From: a bacterium SCSIO 12643
GTDB taxonomy: Bacteria > Bacteroidota > Bacteroidia > Flavobacteriales_G > Salibacteraceae
Length of the DNA stretch: 64,000 nt
Direction of reading: 5' to 3'
NCBI GenBank assembly: GCA_024398135.1
Contig: CP073750.1
Location: 1,426,001-1,490,000, forward strand
Made by a program: the position numbers and the translations under genes. The notes under the pieces were generated by a model. The model did not search any database and had not been told where the DNA came from. It saw nothing but the letters and a program-made list of their open reading frames with translations. Shown here one piece after another: positions 8,032 to 13,701 of the stretch (position 1 is the stretch's first letter; each line of letters opens with the position of its first letter).

Positions 8032-8697
8032 TTAGTTACAGTTCAGTATTTTGCGTTCTGTTTCATTATATTCTTTTTGTAACTGTGTACCAAGTTGGGT
8101 TGAAAATTTTAAAATTCTAATCAGCTCATCAATGGTTTCTTTTTTAAGAGAGTTGCTCGCTTTACTAACTTCCTCCACTACTTTAGCTTGTAGATTGTAA
8201 ACATTTTCCAATTGATACATGCACTCAAAACTTAATTCAGAACTGATATTGGTAGATACTGTGGTTTTCCATGCAATATCGGTTAACAGCGGTAATTCCA
8301 TTTCAACTTTTGTTGTACCTAAGTACCTAAAACTGTACTCATCAATTGAAATAGAATCGTTTATGATAAAGAAATTTGGGTGTTTTGATTGAAGCTCTTT
8401 CATCTTAACGGGAGTCGTTATGAGTTCAGTAGTGTTCTGATTATACAAGCCTTTATATTCAGTATATGCCTTTAAAATCGTTTCATAATTGTGAAGAGCT
8501 GTATTTAATTCTTTTTTATTACTTCCTATTTCTTCAACTATATTTTTGATTGCAATAGTTTTTTTTTGATTAATTTTTTTTGATTCATTCCAATTATTAA
8601 ACCAAATGGCCAAATTAATTCCGATAAAAAGCAGAAGGATTTCGCGAAAGATGTATTTCCAATTATTCTTGGCTGATTTTTTTAATGATTTAAACAT
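8032..8697 (-). CDS. DUF6090-like single-pass membrane protein
   Basis: The protein has 221 residues. A basic N-terminus precedes one membrane helix at about residues 17-34 (IFREILLLFIGINLAIWF), then the motif NNWNESKK and a long helical, probably coiled soluble part. This order (REI-LL--GI-LAI-FNNWNE) is typical of DUF6090 proteins, common in Flavobacteriia and of unknown function. It lies 8 bp after the upstream small membrane protein and 1 bp before the DUF4350-like gene. The tight spacing makes the first three genes of this cassette one operon. Confidence 0.7.
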   Translation of the reverse strand: MFKSLKKSAKNNWKYIFREILLLFIGINLAIWFNNWNESKKINQKKTIAIKNIVEEIGSNKKELNTALHNYETILKAYTEYKGLYNQNTTELITTPVKMKELQSKHPNFFIINDSISIDEYSFRYLGTTKVEMELPLLTDIAWKTTVSTNISSELSFECMYQLENVYNLQAKVVEEVSKASNSLKKETIDELIRILKFSTQLGTQLQKEYNETERKILNCN

Positions 8698-8705
8698 AGT
8701 TGAAT

Positions 8706-9035
8706 TTATTCTTTTTTTTGCGATTTTTTAAAATTTCCTTTTGCCCATTTTTCTTGTAATTCAAGATACTTTTCTTTTGGTTCACATGTTAACCAATCAA
8801 TATCATTTTCTTTACAAATTTTAGTATGGAATAAAAGTCCAATCAGTGGATGAACAATTATAAATATTAAGCCCCAATGCCCAAACCAACGTACCATCAC
8901 AAATGAAATTCCTATATAAAAGATAAATTTTCCAGGTATTTTCCATTTAGGGCGCACAAATCGTCCGTTGTGTAAATATCCAACAAACCAAATTATGGCA
9001 GCAACAATTATATAAATTAACTCAAAAGTTCTCAT
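8706..9035 (-). CDS. Small membrane protein, first gene of the five-gene cassette
   Basis: The product has 109 residues, three predicted membrane helices (about residues 3-20, 35-50 and 52-68) and a charged C-terminal tail rich in Lys and Glu. I do not recognise the family. It begins about 80 bp inside the cassette from the 9115 half-site and is followed after 8 bp by the DUF6090-like gene, so it probably shares that transcript. Another short membrane protein in the cassette fits a cell-envelope theme, but no function can be assigned. Confidence 0.65.
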   Translation of the reverse strand: MRTFELIYIIVAAIIWFVGYLHNGRFVRPKWKIPGKFIFYIGISFVMVRWFGHWGLIFIIVHPLIGLLFHTKICKENDIDWLTCEPKEKYLELQEKWAKGNFKKSQKKE

Positions 9036-9114
9036 TTTTTTTTTTTGACTTTTATTCGTATCAATTACTACACAATGTCAGGTTTTGAAATGGTGTTGGT
9101 TTGTTGCACTAAAT

Positions 9115-9188
9115 TATGCCCAACGGTCTGTATATGGTGCGTTGCCGTCCCACAGGGCGGCTATGCACTATATACCTTGTTGGCGGTA
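9115..9188 (-). other. attC-like site 3 (compact, 74 bp)
   Basis: This is the shortest and clearest site. On the minus strand TACCGCCAAC (9179-9188) is followed by AAGGTATATAGTGC, a GC-rich inner hairpin around GGGCGG/CCGTCC, GCACCATATACAGACC and GTTGGGCATA (9115-9124). The arms pair with a bulge, as in attC. The two half-sites belong to different cassettes, and each complements the far end of its own cassette exactly. Confidence 0.9.
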
Positions 9189-9195
9189 GTTCTCT

Positions 9196-9606
9196 TTAAT
9201 TTGATTCAACATATTTCTTGAAGTTGTCTAAAATTGCTTGCCATCCTTGTCTTTGCATATCAATCGAGTTTTCATCTTCTACTTCAAAGGTCTCGATAAC
9301 TTCTGTTTTATCCCCAATTTCTGAAAATGAAATTGTAACTTTTCTACCATCATCTAATTTATACTCCATCAATTCGTTTGGTTCGATTTTTGTAAATGTC
9401 GCAGTGTAATCAAAGGCCATACTGCCATCCTTGGCAGCCATGTGATAGTTGAGTTTTCCGTCTACTTTCAAATCATGCTCGGCTTTTGGGCAATGCCATT
9501 CGGGCGATGCAAAATTCCAATTTTTGATATGTTCGGGGGTTGTCCATAGTTCCCAAACTTGATTTACTTTCCTGTTAATTGTGTTTTGAACTTTTACCGT
9601 TTTCAT
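9196..9606 (-). CDS. SRPBCC/AHSA1-family protein
   Basis: The protein has 136 residues, the usual length for an activator-of-Hsp90 homology (AHSA1/SRPBCC) lipocalin-like fold: start TINRKVNQVWELWTTPEHIKNW, centre DYTATFTKIEPNELMEYKLDDG, end QRQGWQAILDNFKKYVES. Such proteins bind small hydrophobic ligands. It follows another SRPBCC gene by 2 bp, and both follow an ArsR regulator. ArsR-SRPBCC operons are frequent in Bacteroidota, but the ligand is generally not known. Confidence 0.9.
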   Translation of the reverse strand: MKTVKVQNTINRKVNQVWELWTTPEHIKNWNFASPEWHCPKAEHDLKVDGKLNYHMAAKDGSMAFDYTATFTKIEPNELMEYKLDDGRKVTISFSEIGDKTEVIETFEVEDENSIDMQRQGWQAILDNFKKYVESN

Positions 9607-9608
9607 TT

Positions 9609-10097
9609 TTAGTCTTTTAAGTTTTTTAATAAGTTATCTAAATTTTCATATGCCATTGACAAGCCTTCTTTCATTCCCATCTGAATTACTTGCTGCAAAT
9701 GTTCTTCAGAAGCATATTGAGTGATTACAGTTACAGCGGTTTGAGTAGAATTTGATACAAAATTATTCTTGAACTTAGCAACTGGCATTTCTTGATTTAT
9801 AATACCATGATCGTCACAAAAAGCATCCTCACCTGAAAATTCGAAAGGCTTGTTAACCTTTTTATAGGTAGTTAGTCCCCAATGTTCTTCTCCGTTCGGC
9901 CCACACATGGCATAAAGTCTTTGCCCATTTTCTTCGAAGACCATCCGTTTGGTTTTGGACTCCCATGGTTTGGGTGCCCACCACTGGTCAAGTAGTTCTG
10001 CTTCTGTCCATGTACGCCAAACAAGGTCAATTGAGGCATTAAATATTCGAGTCACTGTTAGTTGACTTCCGTTTGTTCCAAATTTTGTCTCAGTCAT
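9609..10097 (-). CDS. SRPBCC/AHSA1-family protein
   Basis: The product has 162 residues. It starts with the SRPBCC signature LTVTRIFNASIDLVWRTWTE and then LLDQWWAPKPWES; the C-terminus ends in a helix that closes the fold (MKEGLSMAYENLDNLLKNL). Its start lies inside the end of the ArsR gene (8-bp overlap), and the next SRPBCC gene follows 2 bp later. The three genes are one transcript and form one cassette. The two SRPBCC proteins are clearly different subfamilies, so this is not a recent duplication. Confidence 0.9.
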   Translation of the reverse strand: MTETKFGTNGSQLTVTRIFNASIDLVWRTWTEAELLDQWWAPKPWESKTKRMVFEENGQRLYAMCGPNGEEHWGLTTYKKVNKPFEFSGEDAFCDDHGIINQEMPVAKFKNNFVSNSTQTAVTVITQYASEEHLQQVIQMGMKEGLSMAYENLDNLLKNLKD

Positions 10098-10422
10098 TTC
10101 GGTTTTCTTTATTGTCCTGTAGTTTAGTTAACAGAGAGTCTAATTGGTCAAAGCGTGACTCCCAAATTTTACGGAATGGTTCTAGCCAATCAGCAACTTC
10201 AGATAGGGTTTGAGCTTCTAGTTTACAATAGCGTTCTCTTCCTTCCTTATTGATTGAGATAACCCCACATTCCTGCAAATATTTAACATGAAGTGATACT
10301 GCTTGCCTTGTCATATCGTACTTATCTGCTAGAGCATTTACATTTTGAGCTTCTGTCGTTAAGGACATTAGTATGCTCCTTCGTGTTGGGTCTGCAATGG
10401 CATTGAAAACATCTCTTCTCAT
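10090..10422 (-). CDS. ArsR-family winged-helix regulator of the SRPBCC cassette
   Basis: The protein has 110 residues. The winged helix is the ArsR type: VFNAIADPTRRSILMSLTTE, ALADKYDMTRQAVSLHVKYLQ, and wing GRERYCKLEA. It lacks an obvious metal site such as ELCVCDL, unlike the second ArsR of this array, so its signal is probably not a soft metal. Two palindromes that resemble its own operators flank the promoter upstream. It overlaps the first SRPBCC gene by 8 bp. Autorepression of the operon is inferred from the palindromes. Confidence 0.9.
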   Translation of the reverse strand: MRRDVFNAIADPTRRSILMSLTTEAQNVNALADKYDMTRQAVSLHVKYLQECGVISINKEGRERYCKLEAQTLSEVADWLEPFRKIWESRFDQLDSLLTKLQDNKENRND

Positions 10423-10440
10423 AATTACTTAATTAGATAT

Positions 10441-10485
10441 GCAAGTTATAGCTTGCAAATATAAGCGCAAGATTTTACTTGCGCA
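10441..10485 (-). promoter_or_regulatory. Promoter with two ArsR-type operator palindromes
   Basis: GCAAGTTATAGCTTGC (10441-10456) and GCGCAAGATTTTACTTGCGC (10466-10485) are two inverted repeats sharing the GCAAG/CTTGC half-site. Between and touching them, the minus strand reads TATATTTG (10456-10463), a Bacteroidota -7 box. Binding of the regulator would cover the promoter. Confidence 0.7.
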
Positions 10486-10541
10486 AAATAATTTCCTTAA
10501 ATTTTTGATAATAGAGGTTGTTTTGTTAGGTGTTTTCTAAT

Positions 10542-10676
10542 TACCGCCAACGGTTAGTATATGAAAAGTAGGCGATTTCGAAGCACGAAACTTTCGGTTA
10601 AGCACAAGCTTTATATGAGTAAAAAGCCTTGATTTTACTGCTGTTTTGCCTATTTTTTATATACATTGTTATGCCC
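10542..10676 (-). other. attC-like site 2 (metal cassette / SRPBCC cassette)
   Basis: On the minus strand GGGCATAAC (10668-10676) and arm AATGTATATAAAAAATAGGC pair with GCCTACTTTTCATATACTAACC, then GTTGGCGGTA (10542-10551). GGGCATAAC is the exact complement of GTTATGCCC at 12929, the other end of the metal cassette. GTTGGCGGTA is the exact complement of TACCGCCAAC at 9179, the other end of the SRPBCC cassette. Confidence 0.85.
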
Positions 10677-10717
10677 TTTTTTTATTTTTCACGTTCTGTT
10701 TTTAGCGTTGGCAAAGA

Positions 10718-10776
10718 CATACTCTTTTACAATTTCAGGCTTGCGTGTTGGCTTGTGCGAATTGTAAATGTGTATG
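10718..10776. repeat. Cassette-associated covarying hairpin, copy 3
   Basis: The outer stem CATA (10718-10721) pairs with TATG (10773-10776). Fixed strands CTCTTTT (10722-10728) and AAATGTG (10766-10772) match the other copies. The inner stem is ACAATT/AATTGT instead of the GGTTTTTT pairing of copy 1, a full compensatory change. GCGTTGGC lies on both sides and GTGTTGG in the loop. This copy lies between the cation transporter and attC-2. Confidence 0.75.
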
Positions 10777-10798
10777 GCTTTAAGCGTTGGCTATTCAG

Positions 10799-11593
10799 TT
10801 ACTTGCTCAATTTTAAAATCCTAAATGCTCCTTGAATTACCAAACCAAAAACAATTGTTCCAATAATTAAGTCAGGTTTGCTTGAGTTCAACCAATTTAC
10901 CAAAAGTCCAGCGATTATAACTCCCAAATTTATGATAACATCATTTGAGGTAAAAATCATACTCGCTTTCATATGAGCCTCTTCTTTACTCTTTGACTTT
11001 TGCAAAATGTAAAGGCAAATTCCATTTGCGATAAGTGCAAAAATCGAAACAATAATCATAGTTGAAAAGTCGGGAAGTTTCTCGTCTCCGAAAAATCTCC
11101 TTAAAACTTCCACAAATCCAATAATCGCAAGTGTTATTTGAAAATACCCAGCAAGTTTTGCAATCCGTTTTTTCTTAATCAACGTTCCTCCAACCGCAAA
11201 CAAGCTAATTCCGTAGACGAAACTGTCGGCAAGCATATCTAAACTATCTGCAACAAGTCCCATTGATTTTGAGATTATTCCTGTTGTCATTTCGATAATG
11301 AAAAAGGCAAAATTGATTGCAAGTACAGACCAAAGTAGCTTTTTTTGGTTTGCATTTTCATTAAATGCCGTTTGGTTGGTCTGTTCGGTCGAAATTTTCT
11401 TGCCGCCTAAATTTAGTTCGATAACGGACTTTTCGATTTGGTCGGTTTCTCCGCTGTGAAAAACGGTCAATTTTCGGTTTGGAATATCAAAGTCCAAATT
11501 TTCAATACTTGAAATTTCGTCCAGTTTCATTCGGATTAAATTTTCCTCTGAAGGACAATCCATTTTGGTTATTTCAAAGATTGTTTTTTGCAT
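10799..11593 (-). CDS. Cation transporter, CDF-like, with N-terminal metal-binding-type domain
   Basis: Using ATG 11593 the protein has 264 residues. The first ~65 form a ferredoxin-like HMA-type domain (TIFEITKMDCPSEENLIRMK) with one Cys. Six membrane helices follow, with the CDF signature in SMGLVADSLDMLADSFVYG, whose aspartates are metal ligands in the family, and ASMIFTSNDVIINLGV. A longer start at 11608 would overlap the upstream gene. It is the last gene of the ArsR-MerTP-GDCCVxC operon, so export or compartmental handling of the sensed metal is the likely role. Substrate is inferred. Confidence 0.85.
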   Translation of the reverse strand: MQKTIFEITKMDCPSEENLIRMKLDEISSIENLDFDIPNRKLTVFHSGETDQIEKSVIELNLGGKKISTEQTNQTAFNENANQKKLLWSVLAINFAFFIIEMTTGIISKSMGLVADSLDMLADSFVYGISLFAVGGTLIKKKRIAKLAGYFQITLAIIGFVEVLRRFFGDEKLPDFSTMIIVSIFALIANGICLYILQKSKSKEEAHMKASMIFTSNDVIINLGVIIAGLLVNWLNSSKPDLIIGTIVFGLVIQGAFRILKLSK

Positions 11594-11598
11594 ATCTA

Positions 11599-11805
11599 TT
11601 AACAGCAACTTTTATTTTCTTGAATTGGTGGACAAGGCACAGTACCATATGAACAATAAACACAACAATCTCCCTCTTTTGGCTTTAAAACCTGCTTACA
11701 ATTTTCGCATTCGTAGAAAAATTGACAAGCGTTTGTTGGCATATCTTCCACTTTTTTATGTCCGCAGTTTGGACAAGTGATTTCAGACTTTAATATAGTT
11801 TCCAT
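11599..11805 (-). CDS. Small Cys-rich GDCCVxC-type metal accessory protein
   Basis: The product has 68 residues, ten of them Cys: a zinc-ribbon-like N-terminus (CPNCGHKKVEDMPTNAC), CENCKQ, then the family motif GDCCVYCSYGTVPCPP and a terminal CC. GDCCVxC-domain proteins occur next to mercury-type transporters in Bacteroidota and are described as transporter accessory proteins. Here it lies 5 bp after merTP and 5 bp before the cation transporter. A metal-relay role is likely but inferred from context. Confidence 0.85.
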   Translation of the reverse strand: METILKSEITCPNCGHKKVEDMPTNACQFFYECENCKQVLKPKEGDCCVYCSYGTVPCPPIQENKSCC

Positions 11806-11810
11806 TAATT

Positions 11811-12404
11811 TTATTTTTTGTCGGTTACTTTATAACCCGTTGAATTAATTGCTTTCTCAATTTCCGTTTCACTGGTTTTGGTCCTATCAAATTCAATGAT
11901 TGCGTTTCCATTTTCGTAAGACGCTTTTGAGTTTACAATTCCATTGAGTTTATTTACTTCGTGATTGACGTGTTCTTCGCAACTCGCACAAGTCATTCCG
12001 CTGATTTTAAATTCCGTTGTTTTAATGTCCGATTTGTCAACTACGATTACTTGCTTTTCTGTATTTGGATAAAAAATTCCTGAATAGTATGGGAAAGCCA
12101 ACATCACAATTGCAAATACAGTTACAATTCCTAAAAATTTCTTTGATTGTATAAATTTTGGTTTCTCGTCCGTTTCACATTCGCAGTCAATTTCTTTTCG
12201 AGGTTTTAGTTTTTGATACCAAGCAAAACCAAGAACTAAAATTGTAAGTCCGATTAAATAAGGTCTAAAAGGTTCTATCCAAGAAAATGTTGAAGCAATT
12301 CCGCTTGTTCCTGCAATTAAAGCCAAAACTGGTGTAATACAGCATAAAGAAGCTGTAATTGCAGTTAACAAACCTGCACCAATTAATTTGTTTTCACTTT
12401 TCAT
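11811..12404 (-). CDS. merTP: MerT-MerP fusion mercuric transport protein (MerTP)
   Basis: The protein has 197 residues. The N-terminal half has MerT-like membrane helices with the paired cysteines in the first helix (TASLCCITPVLALIAG). Helices around residues 48-65 and 90-108 follow. The C-terminal ~70 residues form a MerP/HMA domain with motif GMTCASCEEHVNHEV, the metal-binding CxxC. In Gram-negative Mer systems MerP hands Hg(II) to MerT for uptake toward MerA. No MerA is present in this cassette. The start codon overlaps the ArsR stop by 4 bp (ATGA), showing translational coupling. Confidence 0.9.
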   Translation of the reverse strand: MKSENKLIGAGLLTAITASLCCITPVLALIAGTSGIASTFSWIEPFRPYLIGLTILVLGFAWYQKLKPRKEIDCECETDEKPKFIQSKKFLGIVTVFAIVMLAFPYYSGIFYPNTEKQVIVVDKSDIKTTEFKISGMTCASCEEHVNHEVNKLNGIVNSKASYENGNAIIEFDRTKTSETEIEKAINSTGYKVTDKK

Positions 12405-12775
12405 ATCGTTTCTAAAATTTTGTTTTTATCAAGTATCTCAAAGAATGGATTTAGCATTTTTTCGTATTCAGCCGTGAGTGAATAAAAAATCGTTTGGGCT
12501 TCTCTATCGGTTTCCAATAGATTTCGGTCTTTCATTTTTCTCAAATGTTGAGAAATAGCAGAAATATTCATTCCGAGAATATCGCTCAAATCACAAACGC
12601 AAAGTCTTTTTTCTTCAAATAGCAGGTAAAGAATTTTCAGTCGAATGCTATTTCCGACTAATGAAAGTCCGTTTGCTAAATAGTCGAAGGATTCGTTTAA
12701 TTCCGAAACTGTGTCTTTGCAACGATTTATTTGTTCAATATCGGCTTGTTGTCTTATGCAAGAGTTATTATCCAT
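12401..12775 (-). CDS. ArsR/SmtB-family metal-responsive repressor
   Basis: The product has 124 residues. The winged helix contains the soft-metal motif as LCVCDLSDILGMN with two Cys in the recognition-helix region, the alpha-3 site of ArsR/CadC-type sensors. A further Cys lies near the N-terminus (NNSCIRQQ). ISAISQHLRKMKDRNLLETDR is the DNA-binding part. It is the first gene of the metal cassette, overlaps merTP by 4 bp and has a palindrome in its promoter. Derepression by a thiophilic metal such as Hg, As or Cd is expected from the family. Confidence 0.9.
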   Translation of the reverse strand: MDNNSCIRQQADIEQINRCKDTVSELNESFDYLANGLSLVGNSIRLKILYLLFEEKRLCVCDLSDILGMNISAISQHLRKMKDRNLLETDREAQTIFYSLTAEYEKMLNPFFEILDKNKILETI

Positions 12776-12779
12776 AAAA

Positions 12780-12818
12780 CAAAGTTACGGTTATTTATTA
12801 TTTAAGCAAATACTTAAA
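12780..12818 (-). promoter_or_regulatory. Promoter and ArsR-type operator of the metal cassette
   Basis: The minus strand reads TAACTTTG at 12780-12787, a TAnnTTTG box only 4 bp before the ATG, implying a nearly leaderless mRNA. TTTAAGCAAATACTTAAA (12801-12818) is an inverted repeat in the position of the -33 region, a good operator for the ArsR encoded next to it. Confidence 0.65.
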
Positions 12819-12843
12819 TACATAATTTTCAAGCGTTGGAAGA

Positions 12844-12905
12844 AAATAGCTCTTTTGGTTTTTTTGCATTGGCTTTCGTGTCGGCAAAAACCAAATGTGC
12901 TATTT
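12844..12905. repeat. Cassette-associated covarying hairpin, copy 2
   Basis: The outer stem AAATAG (12844-12849) pairs with CTATTT (12900-12905). Fixed strands are CTCTTTT (12850-12856) and AAATGTG (12893-12899). The inner stem GGTTTTT pairs with AAAAACC (12886-12892). GCGTTGG precedes the element and a GCGGTTGGC variant follows. It lies between the metal-cassette promoter and attC-1, so copies 2 and 3 bracket the metal operon in the same orientation. Confidence 0.75.
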
Positions 12906-12928
12906 GTGCGGTTGGCTTTTTTTTAATT

Positions 12929-13127
12929 GGGCATAACGTTTAGTATATGGCAAGTAGGGCATTAGAATGCGATGAGCTTTCAAGTTTGCACTGAGCCAAA
13001 ACGTTGTATTTTGTTTTTAATTTATTCATTCTTAAAAGCCAAATCAACGATTTGGCGGTGTTTGTAAATAGCACTGAACTTTCGTAAACCACAAACGCCC
13101 TATTTGCTATATACAGTGTTGTATGGC
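12929..13127 (-). other. attC-like site 1 (first cassette / metal cassette)
   Basis: On the minus strand GCCATACAAC (13118-13127) and arm ACTGTATATAGCAAATAGGGC pair with GCCCTACTTGCCATATACTAAAC, then GTTATGCCC (12929-12937). At ~199 bp it is one of the two long sites and shares central blocks with attC-5 at 2448. GCCATACAAC exactly complements the half-site at the other end of its cassette (13650-13659), beside the integrase. Confidence 0.85.
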
Positions 13128-13130
13128 GTT

Positions 13131-13634
13131 TTAATTCTTAATCATTATTCCGTCCAACTTATCTTTATCAATCCAGAATTCCACAGTTTTCGATTCAAGT
13201 TCTTTATCAATCTTTTCATTCCGTATTTTATAATTCTGAATAACAACTCGAACCTTGATTCTGTCTTTTTCTAATTGAACTATTTCGGTATCATAAATCC
13301 GTTTACTAATGCTTTTGTCGTAATTCTCTATTTCCAGAAACTGGTCATTAAAGGAACCATGGTCAACATAGATTGCCCTTCTTTCAATTAAAACCGTCTT
13401 ACCATTATTTATCAATAAGTGAGCTGTGTCTTGAGGCATCACATAATGTCTAACACTTCGCTTTTCCGGCTTTTTAATTTTTAGCCAATCATGTTTAAAG
13501 TCCAGTTTTATTTGGGTGTTCAAATAATCTGAATTGAGAGAATCAATTTCAACATATCCAATGTTCCAGCTCCCTTGTGAAAAGCAACTGGTTCCAATGA
13601 ACCCAATTAAAATTATGCTTAAAATATATCTCAT
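13131..13634 (-). CDS. Hypothetical secreted protein, first cassette
   Basis: Using ATG 13634 (MRYILSIILIGFIGTSCFSQ) the product has 167 residues with a signal peptide; GTSC could also serve as a lipobox. An upstream ATG at 13658 would lie inside the cassette half-site and is less likely. The rest is a beta-rich soluble domain without motifs I recognise; it ends in VEFWIDKDKLDGIMIKN. It is the only gene in the cassette next to the recombinase, the position where newly acquired integron cassettes normally sit. It stops 4 bp before attC-1. Confidence 0.75.
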   Translation of the reverse strand: MRYILSIILIGFIGTSCFSQGSWNIGYVEIDSLNSDYLNTQIKLDFKHDWLKIKKPEKRSVRHYVMPQDTAHLLINNGKTVLIERRAIYVDHGSFNDQFLEIENYDKSISKRIYDTEIVQLEKDRIKVRVVIQNYKIRNEKIDKELESKTVEFWIDKDKLDGIMIKN

Positions 13635-13649
13635 TAGATTTTCTTTAAT

Positions 13650-13700
13650 GCCATACAACGTACGTGTATATGTACAAGTAAATATATACGCACTATATGT
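13650..13700 (-). other. Putative attI-like primary recombination site
   Basis: The cassette half-site GTTGTATGGC (minus strand, 13650-13659) abuts sequence with two inverted core-like boxes, GTGTATAT (about 13664-13671) and ATATACGCAC (about 13683-13693), separated by about 12 bp. This resembles a double-strand core site for a tyrosine recombinase. It differs from attC because no second complementary half-site or long hairpin exists. It sits at the 3' end of the integrase gene. Confidence 0.6.
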
Positions 13701-13701
13701 T

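Noticed and set aside
10629-10835. Possible 68-residue plus-strand gene
   Set aside because: It runs through attC-2 and the covarying hairpin into the antisense of the cation transporter. The structured DNA explains the sequence better.
11811-12404. Complete mercury resistance operon
   Set aside because: Only transport and regulatory genes are present. Neither mercuric reductase nor organomercurial lyase is in the window.
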